Source of the DNA: an uncultured bacterium
Lineage (GTDB): Bacteria > Bacteroidota > Bacteroidia > Bacteroidales > Bacteroidaceae
Length of the DNA stretch: 21,941 nucleotides
Assembly (NCBI GenBank): GCA_905215655.1
Contig: CAJMQT010000023.1
Span: forward strand, 1 to 21,941
Direction of reading: 5' to 3'
Both the position numbers and the translations under genes were made by a program. The notes beneath the pieces are model-generated. The model saw only the letters and a program-made list of their open reading frames with translations. It was not told the DNA's origin and made no database searches. Of this stretch, positions 7,167 through 14,609 are shown piece by piece (position 1 is the first letter of the stretch; every line of letters starts with the position of its first letter).

Positions 7167-7205
7167 AAAGGCATCCCGCGCATCCCGCACGGCGCTGCCT
7201 TTTTT
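7167..7205 (+). terminator. Terminator-like hairpin in the leader of the lipoprotein gene (possible attenuator)
   Basis: AAAGGCA (7167-7173) pairs with TGCCTTT (7196-7202), with possible inner GCGC pairing, and a run of six T (7200-7205) ends 13 nt before ATG 7219. The loop contains a perfect tandem repeat of the 9-mer GCATCCCGC (7171-7188). The gene on the other side is divergent, so the hairpin cannot terminate an upstream plus-strand gene unless a small RNA lies at about 7119-7205. Confidence 0.55.
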
Positions 7206-7218
7206 AATAAATCGGAAT

Positions 7219-8145
7219 ATGAAGACATTACATATCATTGTCCTCCTGCTCGCCGCCGCCATCATTGCGGCATGTGGCGACTCGTATGACAAGGCGCAAA
7301 AGCTGTCGAAAGAGAAGGCAGCCAAAGATCGACATGAAGATTCTCTGGCGCTGAAAGTCGGCGTGGTGCCCACGCTCGACTGCCTGCCGATATTCGTCGC
7401 AAAAGAGAACGGACTGTTTGACAGTCTGAAAACCGACGTGAGATTAAAGACATTTCAGTCGAACATCGACTGTGACGCGGCGCTCGCGGCAGGACGGATC
7501 GAGGGCTGTGTGACAGACATCGTGCGCGGACAATACCTCAGACGGCGAGGAACGGCGCTCGACTACGTTGCCGCCACCGACGCGTACTGGCAAATGATAA
7601 CCAACCGCAAGGCGCGTATCAAGACGCTGAAACAGCTTAACGACAAGATGATAGCAATGACCCGATACTCGGCGACGGCTCTCCTTGCCTACTATGCCAC
7701 CGACTCAGCCGGACTGAAGCGTGAAAACGTCTTCAAGATACAAATCAACGACATGCGCCTGCGCTTGCAAATGCTCCTCAACAACGAGATGGACGCAATG
7801 CTGCTGACCGAGCCTTATGCCACAACGGCACGCCTGCACAAGCACAATGTGCTGCTGGACAGCCGCGACAAGGACATGCGTTTCGGCGTGATAGCATTCA
7901 ATTCAAAAGCAATGAAAGACCGACGCAGAGGGCAACAGCTCAAAGCTTTCGTCGAAGGATACAACAAGGCGTGCGACATCATAAACAAAAACGGAGTGAG
8001 ACATTACGCCGCGCTGCTGAAAAAATATTACAAGGCGGATGACAAAACCATTGCCGCCCTGCCCGAGATGAAATTCAAACATGCCGCCGCTCCCCGTCAG
8101 AAAGACATCGAGACGGCTGACAAATGGCTTAAAAATACTGACTGA
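7219..8145 (+). CDS. Lipoprotein with NMT1/THI5-like substrate-binding fold
   Basis: The 308-residue protein starts with a lipoprotein signal (MKTLHIIVLLLAAAIIAAC); Cys19 is the likely lipidation site, followed by GDS. The body resembles type-2 periplasmic binding proteins of the NMT1/THI5/SsuA group: it opens with VGVVPTLDCLPIFVAKENGL and later has AALAAGRIEGCVTDIVRG and a central EMDAMLLTEPYAT. Such proteins usually feed an ABC importer (thiamine precursors, sulfonates, nitrate), but no permease or ATPase gene is present, so the ligand is unknown. The TPR gene follows after two bases, so the two are almost certainly co-transcribed and translationally coupled. It probably sits on the periplasmic side of a membrane. 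The fold is likely; function is open. Confidence 0.75.
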   Translation: MKTLHIIVLLLAAAIIAACGDSYDKAQKLSKEKAAKDRHEDSLALKVGVVPTLDCLPIFVAKENGLFDSLKTDVRLKTFQSNIDCDAALAAGRIEGCVTDIVRGQYLRRRGTALDYVAATDAYWQMITNRKARIKTLKQLNDKMIAMTRYSATALLAYYATDSAGLKRENVFKIQINDMRLRLQMLLNNEMDAMLLTEPYATTARLHKHNVLLDSRDKDMRFGVIAFNSKAMKDRRRGQQLKAFVEGYNKACDIINKNGVRHYAALLKKYYKADDKTIAALPEMKFKHAAAPRQKDIETADKWLKNTD

Positions 8146-8147
8146 CA

Positions 8148-10328
8148 ATGATTGACAAGGGAGAAAACGTATTTAAAGAGGTCTTCGACAACCTTGAAAT
8201 ATCAAGATTGGTATATGCGATAAGACATCTTCGCAAAATAACGGAGACGCATCCTTATCTGATGTTTGATGATGAACTTGACTGCATCGAGCGTGATTAC
8301 AGACTCATGCTCGATTATTACGGTCAGGGACTTGAAGACCCGCAGTTGAATGACCTATATGAGAAAATCACTTCACGGCTTTACAGATACACGCTAAATC
8401 TTTTGCTTTCATACCGCGTGAAGAACGTTCCGCTCTTTACGGATATATCGCGCCGCTCGATCAACGGCTCGTTCTCAAACGACAGAATTAAGTCGGAACT
8501 TGAAAACTATGTTGCCGAAACGGCGATGTTGAGTCTCGAACCGGAAGATGCGAGAACAGCGAAAAGCCGTGAAATCAACCGTCAACATAACGATTTCATG
8601 CAGTCGTTGTTCTGTTATCTTGTCGTTTCAAGACAATGGAACAATGCCGACGCAGCTTTCTTTGAAGACCTTTTGCTATCTCCGACGATTGACAGCGCCG
8701 ACGCGCAGATGATTGTCAGCGCGCTCACCCTTGCCCAGTTGTGCGTTCAAGACATGAAGAAGTTCGCCACGCTGGTCAACCTTTATCTTAAATCCGGCGA
8801 CGAACGGATACGTCAGAAGGCGTTTGTGGGCTGGGCATTCGCCTTGTCGGGCGATATCAAAGACGAGGAAACAGTTATAAAAATATTGCAGGCAGCCTTG
8901 CAAAAGCCCGGCGTGTTAAACGACATAGCCGACCTGCAAAAGCAGATTATATTCTGCATGGACGCCGAAAAGGACAATGACGTCATTCAGAAAGACATCA
9001 TGCCGGACATCATTAAGAACAATAATCTTAACATAACAAGGTTCGGGATAACAGAAAAAGAGGAAGACCCGATGACCGAAATACTCGATCCGGGAGCGTC
9101 GGAGCGCGCGGCAGAGAAGGTGGAAGAGAGTTTCCGCAAGATGATGGACATGCAGAAAGCGGGCTCTGACATATACTTCGGCGGCTTCTCCCAGATGAAA
9201 CGCTTTCCCTTCTTCGATAATATCGCAAACTGGTTTTACCCCTTTTATCTCGAACATCCGGGCATTTCAAACGTTGTCGACACGCTGAAAGCGGCGCCAT
9301 TGCTGTCCGCCGTGCTCCGGAACGGACCGTTCTGCGACAGCGACAAGTACTCTTTCACGCTGGCGTTGGCGTCGGTCATCAGCCGCCTTCCCGCCGACAT
9401 GCACGAGGCATTGAACGCTCCCGAGTCGTTGGGACAGACCGTCAGCGACGAGGAACAATGCCAGCCGGCTTATATCCGACGGATGGTCTTGCAAGACATG
9501 TACCGCTTTTTCCGTCTTCACCGGCAACATTCACAACTGCCAAATCCGTTTGATGACGACCATTTCATCATCATCTCTACTCTTAACCATTACTCTTCAT
9601 TCCCGCCGGAGATTATTCCCGACCTTTGCGCTTTCTGTTATAAGCGCAAGAAGTACGACGTAATCGATAAAATTTTGCAGTCATACGACGTTGAGAATAA
9701 CGCTGAGTTGTGTTATTACGCCCTGCTTACGGAATTGGAAAACGAGCACGATTTTTTATCGATAAGCACCCTTACATGTAGTCTGACAAACTTTGATCCT
9801 ACCGACAAACGCTTCGTTTCCCTCTGTGCCAAAGCTTATTTTGAAATCCAAGATTACTCTGCCTCAGCCGAATTTTACGGTAGATTATATGTCGAGGAGC
9901 CGGAGAACAGGATGTTGGCGCTGAGATATTGCGCCGCTTTATCAATGTCGGAACAGTATGAAAAGGCTCTGAACCTGCTATACAAACTCGACATCGAAAT
10001 GCCGGAATCAATGCCCGTAAAACGTATCTTGGCGTGGACGTTGTTGGGAATGAAGAAGTTTGACCGTGCGGAACGCGAGTATGAACAGCTCACGAACAGC
10101 AAGAAAATGGTGCCGGCAGACCTCCTGAACAGCGGATATTGCCAATGGGCGCAGGGTAAAAACGGTCAGGCATGGGCATTGTTCGTCGATTACGTAAATG
10201 AATTGAAAAAGCGGAAAGAGATTCCCGACTTGCTTTCCGACTTTACAGATGACGCTTCTTTCCTTTCATCATTAGGCATTGACTACATTGACATGAGGAT
10301 AATGTCAGACCTTGTCTGCGTGGATTGA
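8148..10328 (+). CDS. Large cytoplasmic tetratricopeptide-repeat protein
   Basis: The 726-residue protein has no signal peptide and no membrane segment. It appears almost wholly alpha-helical. Clear TPR-like helix pairs lie in the last third (about residues 520-690), for example AYFEIQDYSASAEFYGRLY, ALSMSEQYEKALNLLYKL and LGMKKFDRAEREYEQL. The first two thirds are helical without a recognised domain and include an acidic stretch with an EEDP turn near residue 305. The start at ATG 8148 lies two bases after the lipoprotein stop. TPR arrays mediate protein-protein contacts, so it may be a scaffold working with the upstream gene product, though the two are probably in different compartments. No catalytic motif was seen. 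It converges on the PLD-like gene with 58 bp between the stops. Confidence 0.75.
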   Translation: MIDKGENVFKEVFDNLEISRLVYAIRHLRKITETHPYLMFDDELDCIERDYRLMLDYYGQGLEDPQLNDLYEKITSRLYRYTLNLLLSYRVKNVPLFTDISRRSINGSFSNDRIKSELENYVAETAMLSLEPEDARTAKSREINRQHNDFMQSLFCYLVVSRQWNNADAAFFEDLLLSPTIDSADAQMIVSALTLAQLCVQDMKKFATLVNLYLKSGDERIRQKAFVGWAFALSGDIKDEETVIKILQAALQKPGVLNDIADLQKQIIFCMDAEKDNDVIQKDIMPDIIKNNNLNITRFGITEKEEDPMTEILDPGASERAAEKVEESFRKMMDMQKAGSDIYFGGFSQMKRFPFFDNIANWFYPFYLEHPGISNVVDTLKAAPLLSAVLRNGPFCDSDKYSFTLALASVISRLPADMHEALNAPESLGQTVSDEEQCQPAYIRRMVLQDMYRFFRLHRQHSQLPNPFDDDHFIIISTLNHYSSFPPEIIPDLCAFCYKRKKYDVIDKILQSYDVENNAELCYYALLTELENEHDFLSISTLTCSLTNFDPTDKRFVSLCAKAYFEIQDYSASAEFYGRLYVEEPENRMLALRYCAALSMSEQYEKALNLLYKLDIEMPESMPVKRILAWTLLGMKKFDRAEREYEQLTNSKKMVPADLLNSGYCQWAQGKNGQAWALFVDYVNELKKRKEIPDLLSDFTDDASFLSSLGIDYIDMRIMSDLVCVD

Positions 10329-10386
10329 TGTGACTTCTGTCGCCCTCTACCCTTTCGTCTGCCGCTGTTTCCTCTGCCGTATGGCG

Positions 10387-11646
10387 TCAGAGGAACGGCG
10401 TAAGCAGATGAGCGAACCAGCCGACGAACTTATCCCACGGCGTGCGCCACTTGTCCCAGCTCTCGGGCGTCAGCTTGAAAGAGTCCTGCTTGTCACGCTC
10501 AAACATGCGGTCAAGCTCTTTCGTGGTGCAAGGATCAATGATTACGGCGTTCTCCTCATAATCGAAATTGAGACTGCGGGCGTTCAGATTGGCGCTGCCG
10601 ACGGTGCAGAAACGCCCGTCAACGAGGATAATCTTAGTGTGATGAAAGCCCTTTTCGTATATCCAGACGTCCACTCCGTGCTTCATCAGTTTGTGAACGT
10701 TATAGAAGACGCAGTCCGGCGTCAGCGGTATGTCGCTGTGCGAGGACACCATTATCTCTACTTTCACGCCGCGTTTCACGGCGTTTCTCAAAGCCTTTTT
10801 CAGTTTATGGTTTAGCGTCAGATAGGGATTTACCAGTTTTATGCTGTCCTTTGCGTAGTTGATTGCGTCGGTGTAAAACTCTCTTATAATGCCGTTTGTC
10901 ACCCTCGGTTCACGGTTGATTATGCCCACCATCTTTCTGCCTGCGGTGACGCAGGTGTCCTGTTTCAGTCCTTCGATGTACTCCGCGTTGTGGTACCCGC
11001 GGTAATATTCAGCTCCGTGTACGTCCTGTCCGCTCACTTTGTTCCATATCCTGAGGAATATTTTTTGAAGAGTGTTCACCTCGTCGCCCTCAATCCGGCA
11101 GTGCATGTCGCGCCAGTCGCCCACCACGTCCGTACCTTTTATATAATAGTCGGCCACATTCATTCCGCCGGTGTAAGCTATCTTGCCGTCTATGATGACG
11201 ATTTTGCGGTGGTCGCGGTGGAACACATGGTTGACCCAAGGAAAGCGGATGGGGTCAAACTCATAAATCTCTATGCCCCGTGAGCGTATATCTTTAAGGT
11301 GCTTGCGCTTTAAAGGACGGTTGTTGGAGTCATTGCCGAAACCGTCGAAGAGTGCGCGCACCTCGACGCCCTCTTTCACTTTGTCGGCGAGGATGTCAAA
11401 AAGCAGCGACGCGATGGAGTCGTTACGGAAGTTGAAATATTCCAGATGTACGCTGCTGCGTGCCTGTCTTATCGCCCGGAACATGTCGTCAAACTTCTCC
11501 TGACCGCTCATAAGGAGAGCCACCGAGTTGTTGTTCGAGAAGGTGACACCCTCTTTCCGCAGGCTACTTACAATCATGGAGTCTGACGTCTGGGCGCCCG
11601 CCGATGTCAGGACGAGCAGTAATATCGCTGTAACAATTTGTCTCAC
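10387..11646 (-). CDS. Secreted phospholipase D / cardiolipin synthase-like protein
   Basis: The 419-residue protein contains two HKD motifs of the PLD superfamily: HRKIVIID (His146, Lys148, Asp153) followed by GGMN, and HTKIILVD (His336, Lys338, Asp343) followed by GSANLNARS. The N-terminus is a cleavable-looking signal peptide (MRQIVTAILLLVLTSAGAQ) rather than the two membrane helices usual in bacterial cardiolipin synthases, so the enzyme is probably periplasmic or exported. The start is GTG 11646: an in-frame stop lies nine codons upstream with no other start between. It is the last gene of the minus-strand run after kdsA and kdsD, with 54 bp separating it from kdsD. Cardiolipin synthesis or phosphodiester hydrolysis are both possible. 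Confidence 0.88.
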   Translation of the reverse strand: MRQIVTAILLLVLTSAGAQTSDSMIVSSLRKEGVTFSNNNSVALLMSGQEKFDDMFRAIRQARSSVHLEYFNFRNDSIASLLFDILADKVKEGVEVRALFDGFGNDSNNRPLKRKHLKDIRSRGIEIYEFDPIRFPWVNHVFHRDHRKIVIIDGKIAYTGGMNVADYYIKGTDVVGDWRDMHCRIEGDEVNTLQKIFLRIWNKVSGQDVHGAEYYRGYHNAEYIEGLKQDTCVTAGRKMVGIINREPRVTNGIIREFYTDAINYAKDSIKLVNPYLTLNHKLKKALRNAVKRGVKVEIMVSSHSDIPLTPDCVFYNVHKLMKHGVDVWIYEKGFHHTKIILVDGRFCTVGSANLNARSLNFDYEENAVIIDPCTTKELDRMFERDKQDSFKLTPESWDKWRTPWDKFVGWFAHLLTPFL

Positions 11647-11700
11647 GATCGTTATTTCGCGTTGTTTAAATTAAGAATTATGAGTTATGAGTTAATTATT

Positions 11701-12669
11701 TTAAAGCATACAACTGTAATGGTCCACCACTCCGAGCAGTCGGCTGTCGGCGTCCGCCACCAAGACGGAGTGTATCTTGTGTCGGTTCATTATCGCCTGT
11801 ATGTCGCTGATTTTGGTCTCCGTGGTAACGATTTTCGGCGTCCGGGTCATTATGTCGCTTACTGTGCGGTCGAAGAACTCTGCCTGCCATTTTTCCATTG
11901 CACGCCGGATGTCGCCGTCGGTTATCAGACCGACAATCCGGTCGTTGACAACGGCAACGCCAAGTCCCAGCTTTCCTTTGCTCACATGTATTATCGCTTC
12001 GCCCAGGTGCATCTCCGGCGGGATAACGGGCAGGTCGTTCGTGCGCATCACATCGCGCGCCGTGGTCAGCAAGCGCTTACCTAATTCGCCTCCGGGGTGG
12101 AACTGTGCGAAGTCGCGCGGCTTGAAATCTCTCACTTCCATAAGCGCGACGGCGAGAGCGTCGCCCATCACCAGCGTAGCCGTCGTGCTGCTTGTGGGTG
12201 CGAGGTTCAGCGGACACGCCTCGCGCTCGACGCTTACATGCAGGTGGACGGTGCTGTATTTTGCGAGGAGCGACTGCGGGTTGGCGCTCATTCCGATAAT
12301 AGGGATATTGCTGTGGAGCACCATCGGGATGAAGCGCAGCAGCTCATCGGTGTTGCCCGAGTTGCTGATAGCAAGCACGACGTCGTCTTTTGTCATCACG
12401 CCAAGGTCGCCGTGGAACACGTCGAGGGGGTTGATAAAGAACGAGGGCGTGCCCGTGCTCGACAGCGTCGCGGCTATTTTGGCTCCTATATGACCGCTTT
12501 TGCCCACTCCTGTAACGATCACCTTGCCCCGACAGCGGTACATAAGTTCGACGGCACGGTCAAAGTTTTCGTCCAACTGGGGCAGCAGTTTCAATACCGC
12601 ATCCGCCTCATCCTTGATGCACCTTACGGCGTATTCTCTTACATTATTCAGTCTTTCTTCGTGATCCAT
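11701..12669 (-). CDS. kdsD: D-arabinose-5-phosphate isomerase (KdsD/KpsF/GutQ family)
   Basis: The 322-residue protein has an N-terminal SIS sugar-isomerase domain (about 45-180) with TGVGKSGHIGAKIA (53-66), ISNSGNTDEL (101-110) and TSSTTATLVMGDALAVAL, followed by FHPGGELGKRL and two CBS domains (about 205-320). This is the standard architecture and length. It converts ribulose-5-phosphate to arabinose-5-phosphate, the substrate of KdsA, for Kdo in lipopolysaccharide. kdsA lies 77 bp upstream on the same strand, so the pathway order matches the gene order. The start at ATG 12669 fits family alignments. The CBS pair may confer regulation by nucleotides or sugars, as in homologues. Confidence 0.95.
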   Translation of the reverse strand: MDHEERLNNVREYAVRCIKDEADAVLKLLPQLDENFDRAVELMYRCRGKVIVTGVGKSGHIGAKIAATLSSTGTPSFFINPLDVFHGDLGVMTKDDVVLAISNSGNTDELLRFIPMVLHSNIPIIGMSANPQSLLAKYSTVHLHVSVEREACPLNLAPTSSTTATLVMGDALAVALMEVRDFKPRDFAQFHPGGELGKRLLTTARDVMRTNDLPVIPPEMHLGEAIIHVSKGKLGLGVAVVNDRIVGLITDGDIRRAMEKWQAEFFDRTVSDIMTRTPKIVTTETKISDIQAIMNRHKIHSVLVADADSRLLGVVDHYSCML

Positions 12670-12696
12670 ATCATTGATGTTTAAATGGAAAATGAG

Positions 12697-12734
12697 AAAT
12701 GGGAAGGTGAGCAGTATTTTTCATCTTCCCATTT
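12697..12734. repeat. Stem-loop between kdsA and kdsD
   Basis: AAATGGGAAG (12697-12706) and CTTCCCATTT (12725-12734) form a perfect 10-bp stem with an 18-nt loop. The stem extends imperfectly through GAAAATG/CATTTTC-like repeats. It lies 13 nt past the kdsA stop. There is a short T-rich stretch but no strong T-run, so it may mark an mRNA processing or partial termination point. Confidence 0.5.
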
Positions 12735-12746
12735 TCACCTTTTACA

Positions 12747-13547
12747 TTATATAAGTATGTTCTTTATTGTCTTTTCGAGATCGTCGAGATAGAGCATGTT
12801 GGGACCGTCGCTCAGCGCATTGTCCGGCTCGGGATGCACCTCGAAGAAGTATCCCGTGGCGCCGAACGCCTTTGCCGCCATCGCCATCGACGGCACAAAG
12901 CGTCTGTCGCCTGAGGTCTTGCCGCCTCCCGCGCCCGGTCTTTGCACGCTGTGGGTACAGTCCATCACCACCGTCGGCACGATGTCGAGCATGTCGGGGA
13001 TGTTTCTGAAATCCACGACGAGGTTGTTATATCCGTACATATTGCCCCGTTCGGTCAGCCATACGTCTTTCGCTCCCGCGTCGCGCGCCTTCTCCACGGG
13101 GTATACCATGTCTCTTCCGCTCATAAACTGCGCTTTCTTTATGTTCACCACGCAGCCTGTACGCGCCGCGGCAAGCAGCAGGTCGGTCTGCCGGCAGAGG
13201 AAAGCGGGTATCTGTATAACGTCGACCACCTCGCCGACGGGTTGCGCCTGACAGCTCTCGTGAATGTCGGTGAGCAGCCGCAGACCGTACTTCGACTTTA
13301 CGTCTGCAAGCATCTGCAAACCGCGCTCCATGCCCGGACCGCGGAATGAGCTTACCGACGTGCGGTTAGCCTTGTCGAAAGACGCTTTGAAGATGATGTC
13401 CGTGCCGAGCCTGCGGTTGATGTCCGTCAAGCATTCGGCAACCTTATTTAATAATTCCTGCGACTCGATGACGCACGGACCGGCTATGAATACAGGTTGC
13501 ATTGCTTCGGGGTTTAATGATAAATTATTATTTATGACGACAGACAT
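12747..13547 (-). CDS. kdsA: 3-deoxy-8-phosphooctulonate synthase (Kdo-8-P synthase)
   Basis: Catalyses phosphoenolpyruvate + arabinose-5-phosphate to Kdo-8-phosphate in the cytoplasm. Family motifs are present: FIAGPCVIES, FKASFDKANRTS, LLTDIHE, DVIQIPAFLCRQTDLL, KKAQFM, TERGNMYGYNNLVVDFR, MDCTHSVQRPG and HPEPDNALSDGPN. The Cys in AGPC, with the later His, Glu and Asp, marks the metal-dependent class (as in Aquifex); E. coli KdsA has Asn there. I prefer ATG 13547 (266 residues). The upstream options GTG 13583 and ATG 13577 lie only about 10-16 nt from the predicted transcription start and add residues not needed by the fold. kdsD follows on the same strand. The start choice is moderately certain, the function very certain. 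Confidence 0.95.
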   Translation of the reverse strand: MSVVINNNLSLNPEAMQPVFIAGPCVIESQELLNKVAECLTDINRRLGTDIIFKASFDKANRTSVSSFRGPGMERGLQMLADVKSKYGLRLLTDIHESCQAQPVGEVVDVIQIPAFLCRQTDLLLAAARTGCVVNIKKAQFMSGRDMVYPVEKARDAGAKDVWLTERGNMYGYNNLVVDFRNIPDMLDIVPTVVMDCTHSVQRPGAGGGKTSGDRRFVPSMAMAAKAFGATGYFFEVHPEPDNALSDGPNMLYLDDLEKTIKNILI

Positions 13548-13578
13548 GCCGTCAGTCTGTACTGTCAGTAACGGCATG
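13545..13578 (-). promoter_or_regulatory. Hairpin spanning the kdsA start codons
   Basis: CATGCCGT (13545-13552) and ACGGCATG (13571-13578) form an 8-bp stem with additional CAGT/ACTG pairing inside. Two in-frame ATGs (13577 and 13547) lie in the opposite arms, so folding would bury both. It may tune translation initiation. Confidence 0.4.
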
Positions 13579-13597
13579 TTCACGTCGTTTAATCGTG

Positions 13598-13628
13598 CAA
13601 AGATAGCCCTTTTATTCCTTGTTTACAA
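13598..13628 (-). promoter_or_regulatory. kdsA promoter
   Basis: On the minus strand TTG (13628-13626), a 20-nt spacer and TATCTTTG (13605-13598) match the Bacteroidetes promoter. It places the transcript start close to 13593. Confidence 0.65.
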
Positions 13629-13689
13629 TTAATATCGGGACAAAAACATAAAAAAGTATTATTTTATTTTTTTATTTTTAGAAAAATAT

Positions 13690-13697
13690 TAACTTTG
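13690..13697 (+). promoter_or_regulatory. -7 box for the outer-membrane barrel gene
   Basis: TAACTTTG matches TAnnTTTG exactly and lies 62 nt before ATG 13760, in a very AT-rich stretch. No clear TTTG is found at -33. Confidence 0.5.
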
Positions 13698-13759
13698 CAA
13701 AAGTTTTATACGAGAAACGATAATATTATTTTTTTCACCATTTAAAAAAAGAAATCAAT

Positions 13760-14287
13760 ATGAAAAAATTTTTACTTACAATCGTAGTTGCATTGGCAGC
13801 AGTCAGCGCCAACGCACAGGTTTATGTCGGCGGTGGTGTCGGTATCGGTAGCTCTAAGGCTGATTATGACGGCGCAGAGACTGTAATCGCATACAAATTA
13901 AAGCCCGAAATAGGTTACAACCTCAACGAGAAATGGGCTATCGGTGTGGAATTCGGCTGGTCAGGAGCCAACAAAGGCGGCGACAAGGCTTTTGAAATTA
14001 ATCCCTACGCTCGTTATAATTTCTTTGAAACGGGTATCCTCAAGCTCTTTGTAGACGGTTCATTAGGTTACGGACACGAGTACGGCGGAGATAATATTGA
14101 CCATGATATTTTCTCAATCGGTCTGAAGCCCGGTATGGAAATCAAGCTTGCAGATCATCTGAGTTTTGAGACTCATGTAGGTTTCCTCGGCTATCAGCAC
14201 GACAAATACGAAGGTGCCAAGGTTAATTCGTTCGGTCTCGACCTTGACGGTACAAACATCATATTCGGTCTTTGCTACGAGTTCTAA
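13760..14287 (+). CDS. Small outer-membrane beta-barrel protein
   Basis: The 175-residue protein has a signal peptide (MKKFLLTIVVALAAVSANAQ) and then alternating amphipathic strands with aromatic girdle residues: VYVGGGVGIGSS, KPEIGYNLNEKWAIGVEFGW, INPYARYNFFE, KLFVDGSLGYGHEYGG and FSIGLKPGMEIKLADHLSFE. The last strand ends NIIFGLCYEF, with the C-terminal aromatic typical of barrels inserted by the BAM complex. It fits the OMP_b-brl (OmpX/OmpA-like) group with about eight strands. It is a single gene with its own promoter and a strong terminator. Probable role: structural or adhesive barrel in the outer membrane; no specific substrate is visible. Confidence 0.88.
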   Translation: MKKFLLTIVVALAAVSANAQVYVGGGVGIGSSKADYDGAETVIAYKLKPEIGYNLNEKWAIGVEFGWSGANKGGDKAFEINPYARYNFFETGILKLFVDGSLGYGHEYGGDNIDHDIFSIGLKPGMEIKLADHLSFETHVGFLGYQHDKYEGAKVNSFGLDLDGTNIIFGLCYEF

Positions 14288-14311
14288 GAAAAGAATACGA
14301 TATTATAGAAT

Positions 14312-14344
14312 AAGAGGGCATGCTTGACGGCATGCCCTCTTTTG
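14312..14344 (+). terminator. Intrinsic terminator of the barrel gene
   Basis: AAGAGGGCATGC (14312-14323) and GCATGCCCTCTT (14330-14341) form a perfect 12-bp stem with a six-base loop followed by TTT. It starts 25 nt after the stop codon. The stem could also serve the convergent queC gene, but no T-run is present on that strand. Confidence 0.85.
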
Positions 14345-14398
14345 TATTAAAAAAACGAGTCGATGCTTCAGACTTTTTGAACGAAATGACATTGAATT

Positions 14399-14483
14399 GC
14401 AAAAGGCGGTCTTTTGGCGTGTAAAAGACCGCCTTTCAGCGTCCAAAAGGCAAGCTTTCAGGATGTAAAAGACCGCCTTTTGC
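14399..14483. repeat. 22-nt phased palindromic array, locus B (4 units)
   Basis: Four 19-nt units start at 14399, 14421, 14443 and 14465, exactly 22 nt apart: GCAAAAGGCGGTCTTTTGG, GTAAAAGACCGCCTTTCAG, CCAAAAGGCAAGCTTTCAG and GTAAAAGACCGCCTTTTGC. The spacers are CGT, CGT and GAT. The arms AAAAG...CTTT are shared with locus A, while the five-base core differs (ACCGC/GCGGT, once GCAAG). As in locus A, the first unit is inverted relative to the second. The array lies in the 322-nt gap between the convergent barrel gene and queC; nothing else was seen there apart from the terminator. Confidence 0.9.
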
Positions 14484-14609
14484 AACACAGCATCTATAAC
14501 ACTGAAAATCAGGATATTACAAACCGGGCGTTAAAGAGCGGAGCTTTTTAATGATTATTGAGTGCGGTTAAACAGTATTGATATAAATTAGGTGAGATTT
14601 TCAACGTAC

